From Pseudo-nitzschia pungens (lineage: Eukaryota > Bacillariophyta > Bacillariophyceae > Bacillariales > Bacillariaceae): DNA of 64,000 nt. How positions within the stretch are numbered: position 1 is the stretch's first letter; each line of letters starts with the position of its first letter. The notes under the pieces were generated by a model. The model was not told where the DNA came from, did no database searches, and saw only the letters and a program-made list of their open reading frames with translations. This document shows positions 29,870 to 42,869 of the stretch, one piece after another. The position numbers and the translations under genes are program-made. Location of the stretch: positions 2,728,001 to 2,792,000 of the forward strand of contig CM074766.1 of assembly GCA_037355855.1 (NCBI GenBank), read 5' to 3'.

Positions 29870-31030
29870 AACTATTGCCGTCCTTTGATCGTATCGGTCG
29901 TTCCCCTCTTCAACAATCGTATCGGTCGTTCGTCGTTCCCCTCGTCGTCGTCGTCCTTGAAATCGTCATTGCTCTTCGTTTCGATCGTCGTCGTCGTCCT
30001 TGAAATCGTCGTTGCTCTTCGTTTCGATCGTGTTTGTCGTCCTTGAAGTCGTCGTTGCTCTTCGCTTCGATCGTCTTCGTCGTTGCTCTTTGCTACGATC
30101 TGTGTGTGGTTGTACAAAATAAACAACGGGCGGTTAGTCGTCATCGTCGTCCCGGTTGTCGTCGTCGTCGTCCCGGTCGTCGTCGTCAGCTCGCTCGTCA
30201 TCGTCGTCCCCCTCTTCTACGATCGTACCTTCGTCGTACCTTTTAGTGTCATCATCCCTCCCCGATCGTCTTCGTCGTCCTCTGCAGGTTCGTTCGCGCG
30301 TCGTACTCGTAGATATCTGGGTAAGCCAGATGACTCAAGGTCTGCAGCCCACCCTACCTTGATAACAAAAGATAACAGGAAGGATTTCAAGAGTGATCAG
30401 TTCTTTACTTTCTTTGCCATTAGTCTCTCCAAGATGGTACCAGGCGCCTTGCTCCCACTTTAAACTGGTCCGGCCAGAAAATTCCAACACCGAAACGAAA
30501 ATGAAAATTATGACACATCCTCCACTAGGGAGATGTGGGGCGGAAAATCGAACAACAAAATTCACTGCGATGATGCACATAATGTACGCGATGATGCACA
30601 TAATGTACGTAGGTAACAGTACTGTTTGTACAGGCTGACTGGAAAAAATGACAGCAATGTACGTAGATTACAGTACTAAGTCTACAGTCTTAGTAAAAGA
30701 AAAAATGACATGTCTGCATACATAGTACCTAGTAGTACGTATGTATATAGACAGGGGATGTGTAGGTTTCCAGTAAGGTTACTGTGTATACTGTATGTAC
30801 GGTACTGGTACAAATCTTTTGGCGCGAAGCGGTGGAGGTACAGTACCTTACTGTTGGTGGCTGACTGGAAAAAATGACATCAATGTAGTAGGTAGATTAC
30901 AGTACTAAGTCTACAGTCTTAGTAAAAGAAAAAATGACATTTCTGCATACATACCTAGTAGTACGTATGTATGTATGCAGGGGATGTGTAGGTTTCCAGT
31001 ACTGTGTATACTGTACGTAGGGTACTGGTA
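29870..31030. other. Element B spacer: GTCGTC-rich repeats and TAGTAC-rich block
   Basis: 29880-30290 is the inverse of the GACGAC-type repeats seen in A. 30310-31030 is a block shared with A, C and E (TATCTGGGTAAGCCAG, ATGGTACCAGGCGCC, GGCCGGTCCAGTTTAA-like words) and contains an internal direct duplication (AAAAAATGACA...AGTACTAAGTCTACAGTCTT at about 30645-30700 and 30865-30930). No gene is supported. Confidence 0.7.
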
Positions 31031-31059
31031 GAAATCTTTTGGTAGTAGCATTATAAAAT

Positions 31060-31200
31060 AGAGAGAACACCTTTAAAGCAGTTGTAGACAGTAATAGTGG
31101 TATCACTGGATGTAACTGATGTGGTGTTGTTGGTTCGAGTGCCATGGTGGAAATATATTTTGCTACATCACGATGCGATAACAATATTTTTGCTGCGAAG
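31060..31200 (+). other. tRNA-like (box B-like) segment in element B
   Basis: GTTGTTGGTTCGAGTGCC near 31128-31145 resembles a RNA polymerase III box B (GGTTCGANTCC). Related segments are at about 36640-36720 in C (GCCAGTTCAAGTCCC) and inverted at about 41650-41720 in E (GTTGGTTCAAGTCCCAC). No complete cloverleaf can be drawn. It may be a SINE-like remnant or chance. Confidence 0.3.
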
Positions 31201-31249
31201 CACATGTCAGAATAAGTGAGCTATTCAGTTATTCAATGGTGACATCCAT

Positions 31250-32640
31250 ACTATTGGTGATTTTTGAATACTTCTTTTTGAATACTCTTGCCCATGCATA
31301 GGATGAGGAATATTCACACTGGAATCACACAACTATTGGCTAGATTCATTCAGATATGTGATTTGGTAATTTTTTCTAGTAAATTCTGCAGTAGTGGACC
31401 AAATATCAATTATTCAGTGGTGACACCCAAATTATAGGTGATTTTTGCATATTTCTTTTTGCATACTCTTGCCCATGCACAGGATGAGGAATATTCACAC
31501 TGGAATCACAGAAATATTGGTCAGATTCATTCAGATATGTGATTTTACAGTATTTTCTAGTAAATTCTGCAGTAGTTAACCAAATATTAATTATTCTGTG
31601 GTGACATCCAAATTATAGGTGATTTTTGAATACTTCTTTTTGCATACTCTTGCCCATGGATAGGATGAGAAATATTCACACTGGAATCACACAAATATTG
31701 GACAGATTCATTCAGATATTTGATTTTACAGTATTTTCTACTAAATTTTCCAGTAGTGGACCAAATATTAATTATTCAGTGGTGACACCCAAACTATTGG
31801 TGATTTTTGAATACTTCTTTTTGAATTGTCTTGCTCATGCATAGGATGAGGAATATTCACACCGGAATCACACAAATATTGGACAGATTCATTCAGATAT
31901 TTGATTTGGTACTTTTTTCTAGTAAATTCTGCAGTAGTGGACCAAATATTAATTATTCAGTGGTGACACCCAAATTATAGGTGATTTTTGAATACTTCTT
32001 TTTGCATACTCTTGCCCATGCATAGGATGAGGAATATTCACACTGGAATCACACAACTATTGGCCAGATTCATTCAGATATGTGATTTTACAGTATTTTC
32101 TAGTAAATTCTCCAGTAGTTAACCAAATATTAATTATTCTGTGGTGACATCCAAATTATAGGTGATTTTTGAATACTTCTTTTTGCATACTCTTGCCCAT
32201 GGATAGGATGAGAAATATTCACACTGGAATCATACAAACATTGGCCAGATTTGCTCAGATATTTGATTTGGTACTTTTTCTATTGAATTCCACAGTAGTG
32301 GACCAAATATTAATTATTCAGTGGTGACATCCAAATTATAGGTGATTTTTGAATACTTCTTTTTGCATACTCTTGCCCATGCATAGGATGAGGAATATTC
32401 ACACTGGAATCATACAAACATTGGACAGATTTGCTCAGATATTTGATTTGGTACTTTTTCTATTGAATTCCGCAGTAGTGGACCAAATATTAATTATTCA
32501 GTGGTGACATCCAAATTATTGGTGATTTTTGAATACTTCTTTTTGCATACTCTTGCCCATGCATAGGATGAGGAATATTCACACTAGAATCATACAAACA
32601 TTGGCCAGATTTGTTCAGATATTTGATTTGATGGTATATT
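31250..32640. repeat. ~180-bp satellite array in element B
   Basis: Eight units starting with GGTGATTTTTGAATACTTCT at about 31257, 31437, 31617, 31799, 31980, 32161, 32341 and 32521. Each contains CCCATGCATAGGATGAG, CACACTGGAATCA and ACCAAATATTAATTATTC. Short frames across it are chance. Confidence 0.93.
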
Positions 32641-33350
32641 CACTGAGGTAGTACTATTCTTGCTGCTTGTAAGAGTAGTACAGTTATACACTGCTGCTAC
32701 ATACTACTGCAGTGCGTAGGTAGTAGTACATAAGAGGTAGTCCAAAATTATGGCGCAGCGGGGCTGGCTCTCTGTGGTTTAGGTGGCGCGCGATATCACC
32801 ATCATCAGCTTTCTACTGGTTTCTACTATTACTTCAGTACGGTACATACTACTACTAGTAGTAACTCTACTGCTATCATGTAGAAGAAATCAATTCTCGG
32901 CAAACACATGCATGACAGAAAATGCATGTGTCGTAAATCTTACTTCACATAATTTTGGGTCGGAACGGAACAAGAAAGACGGCAACTGAAATATAATGAG
33001 ATGGAAATGGTAAGTGAACCACATCAAGGTTGGAGGAGGTATTAATAATGGATTTTGATTCGTCTAACTGTGCATCATTGACTTGCCTGCTTGCTCCTGA
33101 TAGGGAGGCGACCGCAACTGCTGATGAAATAGGATGCAACGGCAAATGAAATATAATGCAACGGTGAGTGAAGCACATCAAGATCTGGGGTATTGATAAT
33201 GGATTTCAATTGTTCTAATTCTGCATTGAGTTGCCTGCTTGCTACTGATAGGGAAGAATCAACTTTAATTCGACGGGGCAACTGAAAAATGATGCGAAAA
33301 ATGATGCGACGGGGCAACTGACACATATTGCGATCGCAAGACAAATATGA
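32640..33350 (+). other. Element B segment conserved with C and E
   Basis: Contains CACTGAGGTAGTACTATTCT, a CCAAAATTATGGCGCAG block and two ~170-bp related units (33050-33290), ending in the GA duplicated by element C. The uninterrupted version of the site A used in E is at about 32690-32740. Confidence 0.75.
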
Positions 33351-33761
33351 CGTCCGAAAACTGGTTCGCGACCCATCGCGACCAATCGCGACCGGATCGC
33401 GACCCAATCGCGACTTGTCTAAAAAAAATTCGACCCCAATTTTTTATTTCACAACCTTTTTTCCATTATTCTCCACTTTTTTCCATTATTCTCAACCACA
33501 TTTCTCCCTTTTCTCAACTCCCCCAACGTGTCGACGGAAATGTTCTGTTCTAGACCCTGACATTCAGTCCCTCTTCACACTTTCATTCCATTTTACACAT
33601 TTGACACACTTGACTCAACACAACAAATAATTTTTAATCCAATTTACTTCAATCACACCAAAGTGTTACGTCGTGCACCTTTGTGAACTTTTTTTTTCAG
33701 TGGTGTCACATCACATACCGGTACCCCAGCTAAGAATCGCATCACAAAAACACACACCACC

Positions 33762-34076
33762 ATGCCGAAAGCTTCCTCCGACCCAAGGCACTTTGCCAAT
33801 GAGCCCAGAATACCCAAGACATTCCATTGTCGCAACTGCATTGCCTCTGGAAGAAGAAGAAAATCAAAATCCTTCAAGGGATACAAACAAGAATCGAGCC
33901 ACTTTCACACCTACCGATACGTATCTCAAGGCCTCTCCAGGCATCTCTATTCCAACAGCGATTGCCGAACTTATTATGTTAAGAACGATCTTATGGATTT
34001 TATTTCTTCTGCGAAAGCCGAAGTCACCCTCCCTTTGGTCCGACACACACCATCACAGTATGGACTGACAATGACA
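33762..34076 (+). pseudogene. Transposase N-terminal fragment in element C
   Basis: 105 codons, almost identical to the copy in B, ending at the same point (YGLTMT) in the CAGCAAGCAG satellite; the frame stays open to 34358 (198 residues in all). The upstream region (33375-33761), including the T-run plus CAG, is intact. Confidence 0.8.
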
Positions 34077-35660
34077 CCAAGCAGCAAGCAGCAACACGTC
34101 GATAATACAGGGGGGACAGCAAGCAGCAGCAACGCGTCGATAATACAGGGGGGGACAGCAAGCAGCAGCAACGCGTCGATAATACAGGGGGGGGGCAGCA
34201 AGCAGCAACGCGTCGATAAAACAGCAAGCAGCAGCAACGCGTTGATAATACAGGGGGGGGACAGCAAGCAGCAGCAACGCGTCGATAATACAGGGGGGGA
34301 CAGCAAGCAGCAGCAACGCGTCGATAATACCCCCCAGCAAGCAGCAACGCGTCGATAAAACAGCAAGCAGCAGCAACGCGTCGATAATACAGGGGGGGAC
34401 AGCAAGCAGCAGCAACGCGTCAATAATACAGGGGGGGACAGCAAGCAGCAGCAACGCGTCGATAATACAAACAGCAACGCGTCGATAATACAAACAGCAA
34501 CGCGTCGATAATACAGGGGGGACAGCAAGCAGCAAGCAGCAACGCGTCGATAATACAGGGGGGGGACAGCAAGCAGCAGCAACGCGTCGATGATACAGGG
34601 GGGGACAGCAAGCAGCAACAAGCAGCAACACGTGGATAATACAGGGGGGACAGCAAGCAGCAGCAACGCGTCGATAATACAGGGGGGGGACAGCAAGCAG
34701 CGGCAACGCGTCGATAATACAGGGGGGAACAGCAAGGAGCAGCAACGCGTCGATATTACAGGGGGGACAGCAAGCAGCAACGCGTCAATAATACAGGGGG
34801 GGACAGCAAGCAGCAGCAACGCGTCGATAATACAAACAGCAACGCGTCGATAATACAGGGGGGACAACAAGCAGCAACCAACGCGTCGATAATACAAACA
34901 GCAACGCGTCGATAATACAGGGGGGACAGCAAGCAGCAACGCGTTGATAATACAAGCAACGCGTCGATAATACAAACAGCAACGCGTCGATAATACAAGC
35001 AACGCGTCGATAATACAGGGGGAACAGCAAGCAGCAGCAACGCGTCGATAATACAAACGCGTCGATAATACAGGGGGGACAGCAAGCAGCAGCAACGCGT
35101 CGATAATACAAGCAACGCGTCGATAATACAGGGGGGACAGCAAGCAGCAGCAACGCGTCGATAATACAGGGGGGGACAGCAAGCAGCAAGCAGCAACGCG
35201 TCGATAATACAGGGGGGGACAGCAAGCAGCAGCAACGCGTCGATAATACAGGGGGGACAGCACGCAGCAACGCGTCGGTAATACAAGCAACGCGTCGATA
35301 ATACAAGCAACGCGTCGGTAATACAAGCAACGCGTCGATATTACAGGGGGGACAGCAAGCAGCAACGCGTCGATAATACAAGCAACGCGTCGATAATACA
35401 AGCAACGCGTCGATAATACAAGCAACGCGTCGATAATACAAGCAACGCATTGATAATACAAGCAACGCGTTGATATTACAGGGGGGACAGCAAGCAGCAG
35501 CAACGCGTCGATAATACAAGCAACGCGTCAATAATACAGGGGGGACAGCAAGCAGCAACGCGTCGATAATACAAGCAATGCGTCGATAATACAGGGGGAA
35601 CAGGAAGGACCAAGCAGCAGCAACGCGTCAAACCCCAACGATAATACAGGGGGGATAATA
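34077..35660. repeat. CAGCAAGCAGCAACGCGTCGATA satellite in element C
   Basis: About 45 units, twice the length of the array in B. Besides the G-run type there is a short 20-bp subtype (ACAAGCAACGCGTCGATAAT), with a run of about ten between 35270 and 35470. Many long frames arise here in both directions because of the repeat; none is a gene. Confidence 0.92.
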
Positions 35661-35689
35661 CACGAGAATATTTTTAAAGAACTATCGCC

Positions 35690-36830
35690 GTCTTTCAATC
35701 GTATCGGTCGTTCGTCGTTCCCCTCGTCGTCGTCGTCCTTGAAATCGTCGTTGCTCTTCGTTTCGATCGTGTTTGTTGTCCTTGAAGTCGTCGTTGCTCT
35801 TCGCTTCGATCGTCTTCGTCGTTGCTCTTTGCTACGATCTGTGTGTGGTTGTACAAAATAAACAACGGGCGGTTAGTCGTCATCGTCGTCCCCGTCGTCG
35901 GCGTCCTCAGCTCGCTCGTCATCGTCGTCCCCCTCTTCTACGATCGTACCTTCGTCGTACCTTTTAGTGTCTTTGGTCTTCGTTGTTCCGATCGTCTTTG
36001 TCGTCCTCTGCAGGTTCGTTCGCGCGTCGTACTCGTAGATATCTGGGTAAGCCAGGTGATTCGAGGACTGCAGCCCACCCTACCTTGATAGCAAAAGAAA
36101 ACGGTAACAAGGATTTCAAGAGTGATCAGTTCTATACTTTCTTTGCCGTTTGTCTCTCCAAGATGGTACCAGGCGCCTCGCGGTTCACTTTAAACTGGAC
36201 CGGCCAGAAAATTCCAACGCTGAAAAATGAAAATTATGACACATCCTCCACGAGGGAGATGTGGGGCGGAAAATCGAACAACAAAATTCACCGCGATGAT
36301 GCACATAATGTACGTAGGTAACAGTACTGTTTGTACAGGCTGACTGGAAAAAATGACAGTAATGTACGTAGATTACAGTACTAAGTCTACAGTCTTAGTA
36401 AAAGAAAAAATGACATGTCTGCATACATAGTACCTAGTAGTACGTATGTATGCATAGACAGAGGATGTGTAGGTTTCCAGTACGGTGTATACTGTATGTA
36501 CGGTACTGGTACAAATCTTTTGGCGCGAAGCGGTGGAGGTACAGTACCTTACTGTTGGTGGTACATATTATACAGGATGCGCCTTCCCCGAGATCGTAGT
36601 AGCATTATAGCATAGAGAGAACAACCTTCTGTCAGTAGTAGATAGTAATAGTGGCACCATTGGGTGCACAGAATGTGGTGTTGCCAGTTCAAGTCCCATC
36701 ATGGGAATGTCTTTTGCTACATCACGATTCAATAGCAATATTTTGGCTGCGAAGTACATGTCACAATAAGTGAGCTATTCAGCTATTCAACCAAATATTA
36801 ATTATTCAGTGGTGACATCCATACCATTGG
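35690..36830. other. Element C spacer matching 29880-31250 of element B
   Basis: GTCGTC-rich repeats (35690-36010) followed by the shared TATCTGGGTAAGCCAG block, TAGTAC-rich sequence and the box B-like segment. No gene is supported. Confidence 0.7.
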
Positions 36831-38400
36831 TGATTTTTGAATACTTCTTTTTGAATACTCTTACCCATGGATAGGATGAGGTATATTCACACTGGAATCA
36901 CACAAATATTGGCCAGAATCATTCAGATATGTGATTTGGTAATTTTTTCTAGTAAATTCTGCAGTAGTGGACCAAATATTAATTATTCAGTGGTGACATC
37001 CAAATTATTGGTGATTTTTGAATACTTCTTTTTGAATACTCTTGCCCATGCATAGGATGAGAAATATTCTCACTGGAATCACACACAGATTGGCCAGATT
37101 CATTCAGATATGTGATTTGGTACTTTTTTCTAGTAGATTCCGCAGTAGTGGACCAAATATTTTAATTATTCAGTGGTGACATCCAAATTAGTGGTGATTT
37201 TTGAATACTTCTTTTTGAATACTCTTCCCCATGCACAGGATGAGAAATATTCACACTGGAATCACACAACTATTGGCCAGATTCATTCAGATATTTGATT
37301 TTAGAGTATTTTCTACTAAATGCTGAGGTACTGGGCCAAATATTGATTATTCAGTGGTGCCATCCAAATTATAGGTGATTTTTGAATACTTCTTTTTGCA
37401 TACTCTTGCCCATGGATAGGATGAGAAATATTCACACTGGAATCACACAAAGATTGGCCACATTCATTCAGATATTTGATTTTACAGTATTTTCTAGTAC
37501 ATGCCGCAGTACTGGGCCAAATATTAATTATTCAGTGGTGACATCCAAACTTTCAATGATTTTTGAATACTTCTTTTTGAATACTCTTGCCCATGCACAG
37601 TATGAGGAATATTCACATTGGAATCACACAAATATTGGCCAGATTTGTTCAGATATTTGATTTGGTACTTTTTTCTAGTAATTTCTGCAGTAGTGGACCA
37701 AATATTAATTATTCAGTGGTGACACCCAAATTATAGGTGATTTTTGAATACTTCTTTTTGAATAGTCTTGCCCATGCATAGGATGAGGTATATTCACACT
37801 GGAATCACACAAAGATTGGCCACATTCATTCAGATATGTGATTTGGTACTTTTTTCTAGTAGTGAATTTTCCAGAAGTGGACCAAATATTAATTATTCAG
37901 TGGTGACACCCAAATTATAGGTGATTTTTGAATACTTCTTTTTGCATACTCTTGCCCATGCATATGATGAGGAATATTCACACTGGAATCACAGGAATAC
38001 TGACCAGATTCATTCAGGTATGTGATTTGGTACTTTTTTCTAGTAGATTCCGCAGTAGTGGACCAAATATTTTAATTATTCAGTGGTGACACCCAAACTA
38101 TTGGTGATTTTTGAATACTTCTTTTTGCATACTCTTGCCCATGCACAGTATGAGGAATATTCACACTGGAATCATACAACTATTGGCCAGATTCATTCAG
38201 ATATGTGATTTGGTACTTTTTTCTTGTAAATTCCACAGTAGTGGACCAAATATTAATTATTCAGTGGTGACACCCAAATTATAGGTGATTTTTGAATACT
38301 TCTTTTTGCATACTCTTGCCCATGCATAGGATGAGAAATATTCACATTGGAATCACACAAAGATTGACCACATTCATTCAGATATTTGATTTGATGGTAT
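36825..38400. repeat. ~180-bp satellite array in element C
   Basis: Nine units, starting at about 36828, 37009, 37191, 37374, 37555, 37736, 37919, 38104 and 38285. Same unit as in B. Confidence 0.93.
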
Positions 38401-40076
38401 ATTCACTGAGGTAGTACTATTCTTGGTGCTTGTAGTAGTAGTACCACAGTTATACACTGCTGCTACATACTACTGCAGTGCGTAGGTAGTAGTACATAAG
38501 AGGTAGTCCAAAATTATGGCGCAGCGGGGCTGGCTCTCTATGGTTTAGGTGGCGCGCAATGATACCACCATCAGGTTTCTACTGGTTTCTACTATTACTT
38601 CGGTACGGTACATACTACTAGTAGTAACTCTACTGCTATCATGTAGAAGAAATCAATTCTCAGCAAATAAATGCATGACAGAAAATGCATGTGTCGTAAA
38701 TCTTACTTCACATAATTTTGGGTCGAAATGGAACAAGAAAGACGGCAACTGGAAATGGTAAGTGAACCACATCAAGGTTGGAGGAGGTATTACTTAATCA
38801 TGGATTTTGATTCGTCTAACTGTGCATCATTGACTTGCCTGCTTGCTCCTGATAGGGAGGCGACCGCAACTGCTGATGAAATAGGATGCAACGGCAAATG
38901 AAATATAATGCAACGGTGAGTGAAGCACATCAAGATCTGGGGTATTGATAATGGATTTCAATTGTTCTAATTCTGAATTGAGTTGCCTGCTTGCTACTGA
39001 TAGGGAAGAATCAACTTTAGTAATGCGACGGGGCAACTGAAAAATGATGCGAAAAATGATGCGACGGGGCAACTGACACATATTGCGATCACAAGACAAA
39101 TATGATGTGATCGCAACTGACAAAATGATGCGATTGCAACTGATGAAATATGATGCGATGTGAGGAGACCTTTACTGGCAGTACAGATACCGGTATGGAT
39201 GAAATTATCACGATGACCATTATTTAAAAATTGTTTGAACCAAAATTTGTGTGGTGTGCATGAGGACGAAGACGATCGGAGCAAAGAGCAACAACGATTT
39301 CAAGGACGACGAAGACGATCGAAGCATAGAGCAACGACGATTTCAGAGAGGACGACAAAGACAATCGAAGCGAAGCGAAGAGCAACGACAATTTCAGAGA
39401 GGACGACGATTTCAGGGAGGACGACGAAGAGGAAGGCAATCGTAGCGAAGAGCAACGATGACTTCAGGGAGGACGAAGACGATCGAAGCGAGAAGCAACG
39501 ACGACTTCAAGGACGATGAAGACGAGGACGATCGAAACGAAGAGCGACGACGTTTTCAAGGACGACGACTTCTTCTAACGAACCAAAATTTGTGTGTGCG
39601 TGTGTGAGAAAATTGAACAGAGAATAAACAATTATTAGAGTAATATCAATATTTATCAAAAGAAAGACTTATATTTTGCTTCATAGTGTTTCAAAATTTT
39701 TTTTCATGGGGGTCGCGATTCCTGGGCTTCGGGTAATAATTGTGATTTTTGTGATGAATTTCTTGAGGGGTGTGATGGGAAATACTTTGTGTCGGGATGA
39801 GAAATCAATTTTTGGGAGTGAATTTCTGCAACAGTCTCATAATATATAATGATGGTAGGGTCGGTAATAATGAGTCAGATTGAAAAAAAATTTGGGTCGA
39901 GTTTGAATTTTATTTTTTTTTCTCGTAATTTTCGTAATTGAGGTAGTTAGGCGGTCGCGATTGAGGTTGCGAATCGCGAGAGAGCTAGGAATCAAGCTAC
40001 GTCAAAATGAGCCAGGAATAAATCGCGACCCCCCTAAATAAATTCTTGGGAGGGGTCGCGAACCAGTTTTCGGATG
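38400..40076 (+). other. Element C right part and terminus
   Basis: Matches 32640-33350 of B, then continues into GAC-rich units (39250-39580), ACCAAAATTTGTGTGTGCG, and an AT-rich right end (39600-40076) homologous to the inverse of 13053-13660 of element A. No gene is supported. Confidence 0.75.
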
Positions 40077-41024
40077 GATGGGATCGCAACTGACAAAATG
40101 ATGCGATTGCAACTGATGAAATATGATGCGATGTGAGGAGACCTTTACTGGCAGTACAGATACCGGTATGGATGAAATTATCACGATGACCATTATTTAA
40201 AAATCGTTTGAACCAAAATTTGTGTGGTGTGCATGAGGACGAAGACGATCGGAGCAAAGAGCAACAACGATTTCAAGGACGACGAAGACGATCGAAGCGA
40301 AGAGCAACGACGATTTCAAGGACGACGACGACGACCGAAAACGAAGAGCAACAACAATTTCAGAGAGGACGACGATTTCAGGGAGGACGACGAAGAGGAA
40401 GGCAATTTGGAGCGAAGAGCAACGGCGACTTCAGGGAGGACGAAGACGATCAAAGCGAGAAGCAACGACGACTTCAAGGACGACGAAGACAAGGACGATC
40501 GAAACGAAGAGCGACGACGATTTCAAGGACGACGACTTCTTTTAACAAACCAAAATTTGTGTGTGCGTGTGTGAGAAAATTGAACAGAGAATAAACAATT
40601 ATTAGAGTAATATCAATATTTATCAAAAGAAAGACTTATATTTTGCATCATAGTGTTTCAAAATTTTTTTTCATGGGGGTCGCGATTCCTGGGCTTCGGG
40701 TAATAATTGTGATTTTTGTGATGAATTTCTTGAGGGGTGTGATGGGAAATACTTTGTGTCGGGATGAGAAATCAATTTTTGGGAGTGAATTTCTGCAACA
40801 GTCTCATAATATATAATGATGGTAGGGTCAGTAATAATGAGTCAGATTGAAAAAAAATTTGGGTCTTTATTTTTTTTTCTCGTAATTGAGGTAGTTAGGC
40901 GGTCGCGATTGAGGTTGCGAATCGCGAGAGAGCTAGGAATCGAGCTACGTCAAAATGAGCCAGGAATAAATCGCGACCCCCCTAAATAAATTCTTGGGAG
41001 GGGTCGCGAACCAGTTTTCGGACG
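40077..41024 (+). other. Right end of element B after the C insertion
   Basis: Resumes B with GATGGGATCGCAACTGAC and repeats the same right-end sequence as 39110-40076, which gives the false appearance of a ~960-bp tandem duplication. The true relation is two nested elements ending one after the other. Confidence 0.85.
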
Positions 41025-42390
41025 TGTCACCACTCAATAATTAATATTTGGTCCACTACTGCAGAATTTACTAGAAAAAAGGACCAAATCACATATCTGA
41101 ATGAATGTGGCCAATCTTTGTGTGATTCCAGTGTGAATATTTCTCATCCTATCCATGGGCAAGAGTATTTAAAAAGAAGTATTCAAAAATCACCAATAGT
41201 TTGAATGTCAACACTGAATAATTAATATTTGGTCCAGTACTGCAGAATTCACTAGAAAAAAGGACCAAATCACATATCTGAATGAATCTGGTCAGTATTT
41301 GTGTGATTCCAGTGTGAATATTTCTCATCCTATGCATGGGCAAGAGTATTGAAAAAGAAGTAATCAAAAATCACCAATAGTTTGGGTTTCACCACTAATA
41401 AATTAATGTTTGCCCCAGTAGTAGTGTGGCATTTAATAGAAAATACTGTAAAATCACATATCTGAATGAATCTGGTCAATATTTCTGTGATTCCAGTGTG
41501 AATATTCCTTATCCTATGCATGGGCAAGAGTATTTAAAAAGAAGTATCCAAAAATCACCAATGGTATGGATGTCACCATTGAATAACTGAATAGACCACT
41601 TAGTGACATGTGCTTGGCAGCAAAAATATTGCTATTGCATCGTGATGTAGCAAAAGGCATTGTCATAGTGGGACTTGAACCAACAACACCACAACTCATT
41701 TGGCAGACAGTGCCACTATTACTGTCTGCTACTGCTGTAATGAAGTTCTCCACATCTTATAATGGTACTACCATCTCGGGGAAGGCTCATCCTGTATAAT
41801 ATGTACCAGCAGCAGTAAGGTACCGTACCTCCACCACTTCGCGCCAAAAGATTTGTACCAGTACCGTACGTACAGTATACACAGTACTGGAAACCTACAC
41901 ATCCCCTGCCTATACATAGATACGTACTACTACTAGGTATGTATGCAGACACGTCATTTTTTCTTCTACTCAGCCTGTAGACTTAGTACCGTAACCTACA
42001 TACATTGCTGTCATTTTTTCCACTCAGCCTGTACACCCAGTACTGTAAAGTACTGTAAAGTACTACAACATTCACCGTGAGAATGATTTTCCGCCCCTCA
42101 TCTCCCTCGTACAGGATGTGTCATAATTTTCATTTTCATTTTCATTTCATGCATCGGAATATTCTGGCCGGTCCAGTTTAACATAGGCATCAGGCACCGG
42201 GACCATCTCTCGTGAAGAAGACAAACACGCTGCGGGGAACTCGAGACGGCCGATCTTGCTATCTGCACTGTTGTCTGATTCATATTCGATTCGATTCGAA
42301 AGGGAGGTAGGGTGTGTTGCAGTCCTGGAACTACCTGGCTTACCCAGATATACGACGTACTGACATTGGAAAAAACGAAGACGAAAATCA
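41025..42390 (-). mobile_element. Element E, fourth fragment, proximal part (satellite and shared block)
   Basis: 41025-41580 continues the 180-bp satellite interrupted by B (three units). 41580-41800 contains the inverted tRNA-like segment. 41800-42360 is the TAGTAC-rich and TATCTGGGTAAGCCAG block. No gene is supported. Confidence 0.8.
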
Positions 42391-42850
42391 CCACCGATCG
42401 CTTCAGAGAGGGACGACGCGGAAGAAGGTACGACCGATCGCTTCAGAGAGGGACGACGCGGAAGGAGGTACGACCGATCGCTTCAGAGAGGGACGACGCG
42501 GAAGGAGGTGCGACCGATCGCTTCAGAGAGGGACGACGTTGCACTAACAGTTCCTTTTTTGTCTTTCTTTCCAGAGAAAAGCGACCGATACGATCGCTTC
42601 ACTGAGAGACGACGAGGAAGGTACGACGGATCCTGGAAAAGCGACGACGCAGCAGGTATGCCCGATCGCTTCAGAGAGGGACGACGCGGACGAAGGTACG
42701 ACCGATCGCTTCTGAGAGAGACAACGATCATGCACTTACAATCGCTGAAGAGGGGAACAACCAATACGACCGATCTACGATCGCTGAAGAGGGGAACGAC
42801 CGATACAAAGGCCATCACAACAAGGAAAGACGACAAAGGCGATAGTTCTT
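42390..42850. repeat. GACGACGCGGAAGGAGGT repeats in element E
   Basis: Units of about 44 bp (GACCGATCGCTTCAGAGAGG, GACGACGCGGAAGGAGGTA) repeat from about 42397 to 42540, with degenerate units to 42840. They occupy the position of the GTCGTC-rich repeats of B and C but have a distinct unit. Confidence 0.85.
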
Positions 42851-42869
42851 TAAAAATATTCTCATGTAT

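Larger units (their letters stand above)
33351..40076 (+). mobile_element. Element C: non-autonomous TIR transposon nested in B
   Basis: 6726 bp. The left end CGTCCGAAAACTGG and the right end (inverse CATCCGAAAACTGG, one change at position 2) are flanked by the duplication GA (33349-33350, 40077-40078). The uninterrupted site is in C itself at about 39100-39125 (AAATATGATGTGATCGCAAC), because B and C are close copies. Same content order as B with longer satellites. Confidence 0.87.
28356..41024 (+). mobile_element. Element B: non-autonomous TIR transposon containing element C
   Basis: Matching 24-bp terminal repeats (28356-28379, 41001-41024; both with the CTGGTTCG variant) are flanked by the 2-bp duplication TG (28354-28355, 41025-41026). 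The uninterrupted site is any neighbouring satellite unit (GGGTGTCACCACTGAATAATT, e.g. near 28170). B's own sequence is 28356-33350 plus 40077-41024, about 5.9 kb; the rest is element C. It carries only the first ~105 transposase codons, then satellites and the common right end. Confidence 0.88.

Noticed and set aside
33974..35558. Frames of up to 509 codons on the minus strand of element C
   Set aside because: Same satellite read from the other strand; no non-repetitive domain.
29069..35660. CRISPR-like array (regular repeats with short variable parts)
   Set aside because: Units vary in length, spacers are not unique, and the setting is a eukaryotic transposon; it is a satellite.
28356..39110. 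Simple tandem segmental duplication of ~5 kb (28356-33350 and 33351-39110)
   Set aside because: Terminal repeats, GA/TG duplications and the doubled right end at 39110-41024 fit nested insertion of C into B better.
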